Assembly (NCBI RefSeq): GCF_028595285.1
Contig: NZ_JAQQXQ010000001.1
Span: 518,308 to 582,307, forward strand
Direction: 5' to 3'
DNA: 64,000 nt
DNA from: Erythrobacter fulvus
GTDB lineage: Bacteria; Pseudomonadota; Alphaproteobacteria; Sphingomonadales; Sphingomonadaceae
A program made the translations under genes and the position numbers. The notes beneath the pieces are model-generated. The model was not told the DNA's origin, made no database searches, and was given only the letters and a program-made list of their open reading frames with translations. This document shows, piece by piece, positions 63,536-64,000 of the stretch. Position 1 is the stretch's first letter; each line of letters starts with the position of its first letter.

Positions 63536-64000
63536 ATGAACGCCGCAACAACAGATATGCCCACTTTGCGCCCTACCCCCGGCCAGTTGGCCTTGGCCGA
63601 GGCAATCCGTGAAGGCCGGGCCAAGGTCGCAGGCAGCGTGCAGACGGTGCCCGCCTCGAATTACACCTGCCCCGATCACTTCGCGCGCGAGAAGGCGGCG
63701 CTGTTCGATCGCCTGCCGCAGGTGATCGCGCCGTCCGCGCTGCTTCCGGAACCCGGCATGGCGGTGCCGCACGATGCCACCGGACGCCCGCTGCTTATCA
63801 CCCGCGACAATGACGGTCGCGCGCATGTCTTCCTCAATGTCTGCCGCCACCGCGGCACGCGGTTGGTCGAAGGGAACGAGGTGCAATGCACCAAGCGGCT
63901 CGTCTGCCCCTACCATGCATGGACCTACCGACTCGATGGCGGGCTGATGGCTCTGCCCCGGCCAGAGACTTTTCCGGGTCTGGACAAGGCGGATTACGGC
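63536..64000 (+). CDS. Rieske aromatic-ring-hydroxylating dioxygenase alpha subunit, N-terminal part (cut by window end)
   Basis: The first 155 residues of a Rieske oxygenase. The [2Fe-2S] ligands are CRH (in [11 protein letters not shown]) and [12 protein letters not shown], spaced as in the family. The catalytic non-heme iron domain lies beyond the window, so the substrate cannot be guessed. The ATG follows GAGAAAAGAG. It is divergent from the AmpG-like gene over 75 bases. Confidence 0.88.
   Translation, partial: MNAATTDMPTLRPTPGQLALAEAIREGRAKVAGSVQTVPASNYTCPDHFAREKAALFDRLPQVIAPSALLPEPGMAVPHDATGRPLLITRDNDGRAHVFLNVCRHRGTRLVEGNEVQCTKRLVCPYHAWTYRLDGGLMALPRPETFPGLDKADYG

Overview
The window is high-GC, densely coded chromosomal DNA with no gene-free stretch longer than 300 bases. 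Gene content points to an alphaproteobacterium, most probably Sphingomonadales, family Erythrobacteraceae (inference). The reasons are: an F0 ATP synthase cluster atpI-atpB-atpE-atpF'-atpF with two different b subunits and no F1 genes beside it; a TIGR02300/FYDLN-type acidic zinc protein next to tRNA-Ala and aroA; the order trpF-trpB-trpA-accD-folC; and long acidic tails on ribosomal proteins S16 and L9. I saw no insertion sequence, prophage, CRISPR array or rRNA.

Layout. 0-4 kb: a class II-like PHA synthase (cut by the window start), a PhaZ-type PHA depolymerase and a D-aminoacylase-like amidohydrolase. 4-10.4 kb: dnaN coupled to a DUF2855 gene, fabD-fabG, then an LD-carboxypeptidase divergent from an Mpl/MurC-like ligase. 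10.4-15.1 kb: a zinc-ribbon membrane protein, an acyl-CoA synthetase, a PhyH-type dioxygenase, a GST and a DUF808 protein. 15.3-18.9 kb: rpsF-rpsR-rplI, AMP nucleosidase and an SDR. 18.9-23.2 kb, minus strand: DsbA-family isomerase, hydrolase, YncE-like lipoprotein, RimB-like protease, RimK and RidA. 23.3-26.4 kb: marR-emrA-emrB. 26.4-30.3 kb: asd with a lipoprotein gene, and a DPP IV-type peptidase. 30.4-36.7 kb, minus strand: the ffh-rpsP-rimM-trmD-rplS operon, interrupted between rimM and trmD by four compact genes (GRDP-like, TIGR04222 membrane protein, nitrilase, small membrane protein). 36.8-44.6 kb: tRNA-Ala(GGC), TIGR02300 protein, aroA, cmk and rpsA with accessory genes between. 44.7-49.1 kb: gloB, a quinone oxidoreductase and the F0 operon, which carries a parS-like palindrome between atpI and atpB. 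49.2-53.1 kb: ydbH-ynbE-ydbL. 53.2-61.7 kb: radC, purB, lapA, pyrF, a GNAT gene, trpF-trpB-trpA, accD and folC. 61.7-64 kb: an AmpG-like permease and the start of a Rieske oxygenase.

Themes. Most of the window is core metabolism and translation in tightly overlapping operons, many joined by ATGA or GTGA stop/start overlaps. Peptidoglycan recycling is represented three times (LD-carboxypeptidase, Mpl-like ligase, AmpG-like permease). Ribosomal protein S6 lies about 4 kb from its likely modification genes rimK and rimB.

The best candidate for something undescribed is the four-gene cassette inside the ffh-trmD operon. Other points worth a second look are the parS-like site in the atp operon, the 10-bp stem around the ridA ribosome binding site, and the coupling of a DUF2855 gene to dnaN. 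All functions are read from motifs and family resemblance; no database search was run.
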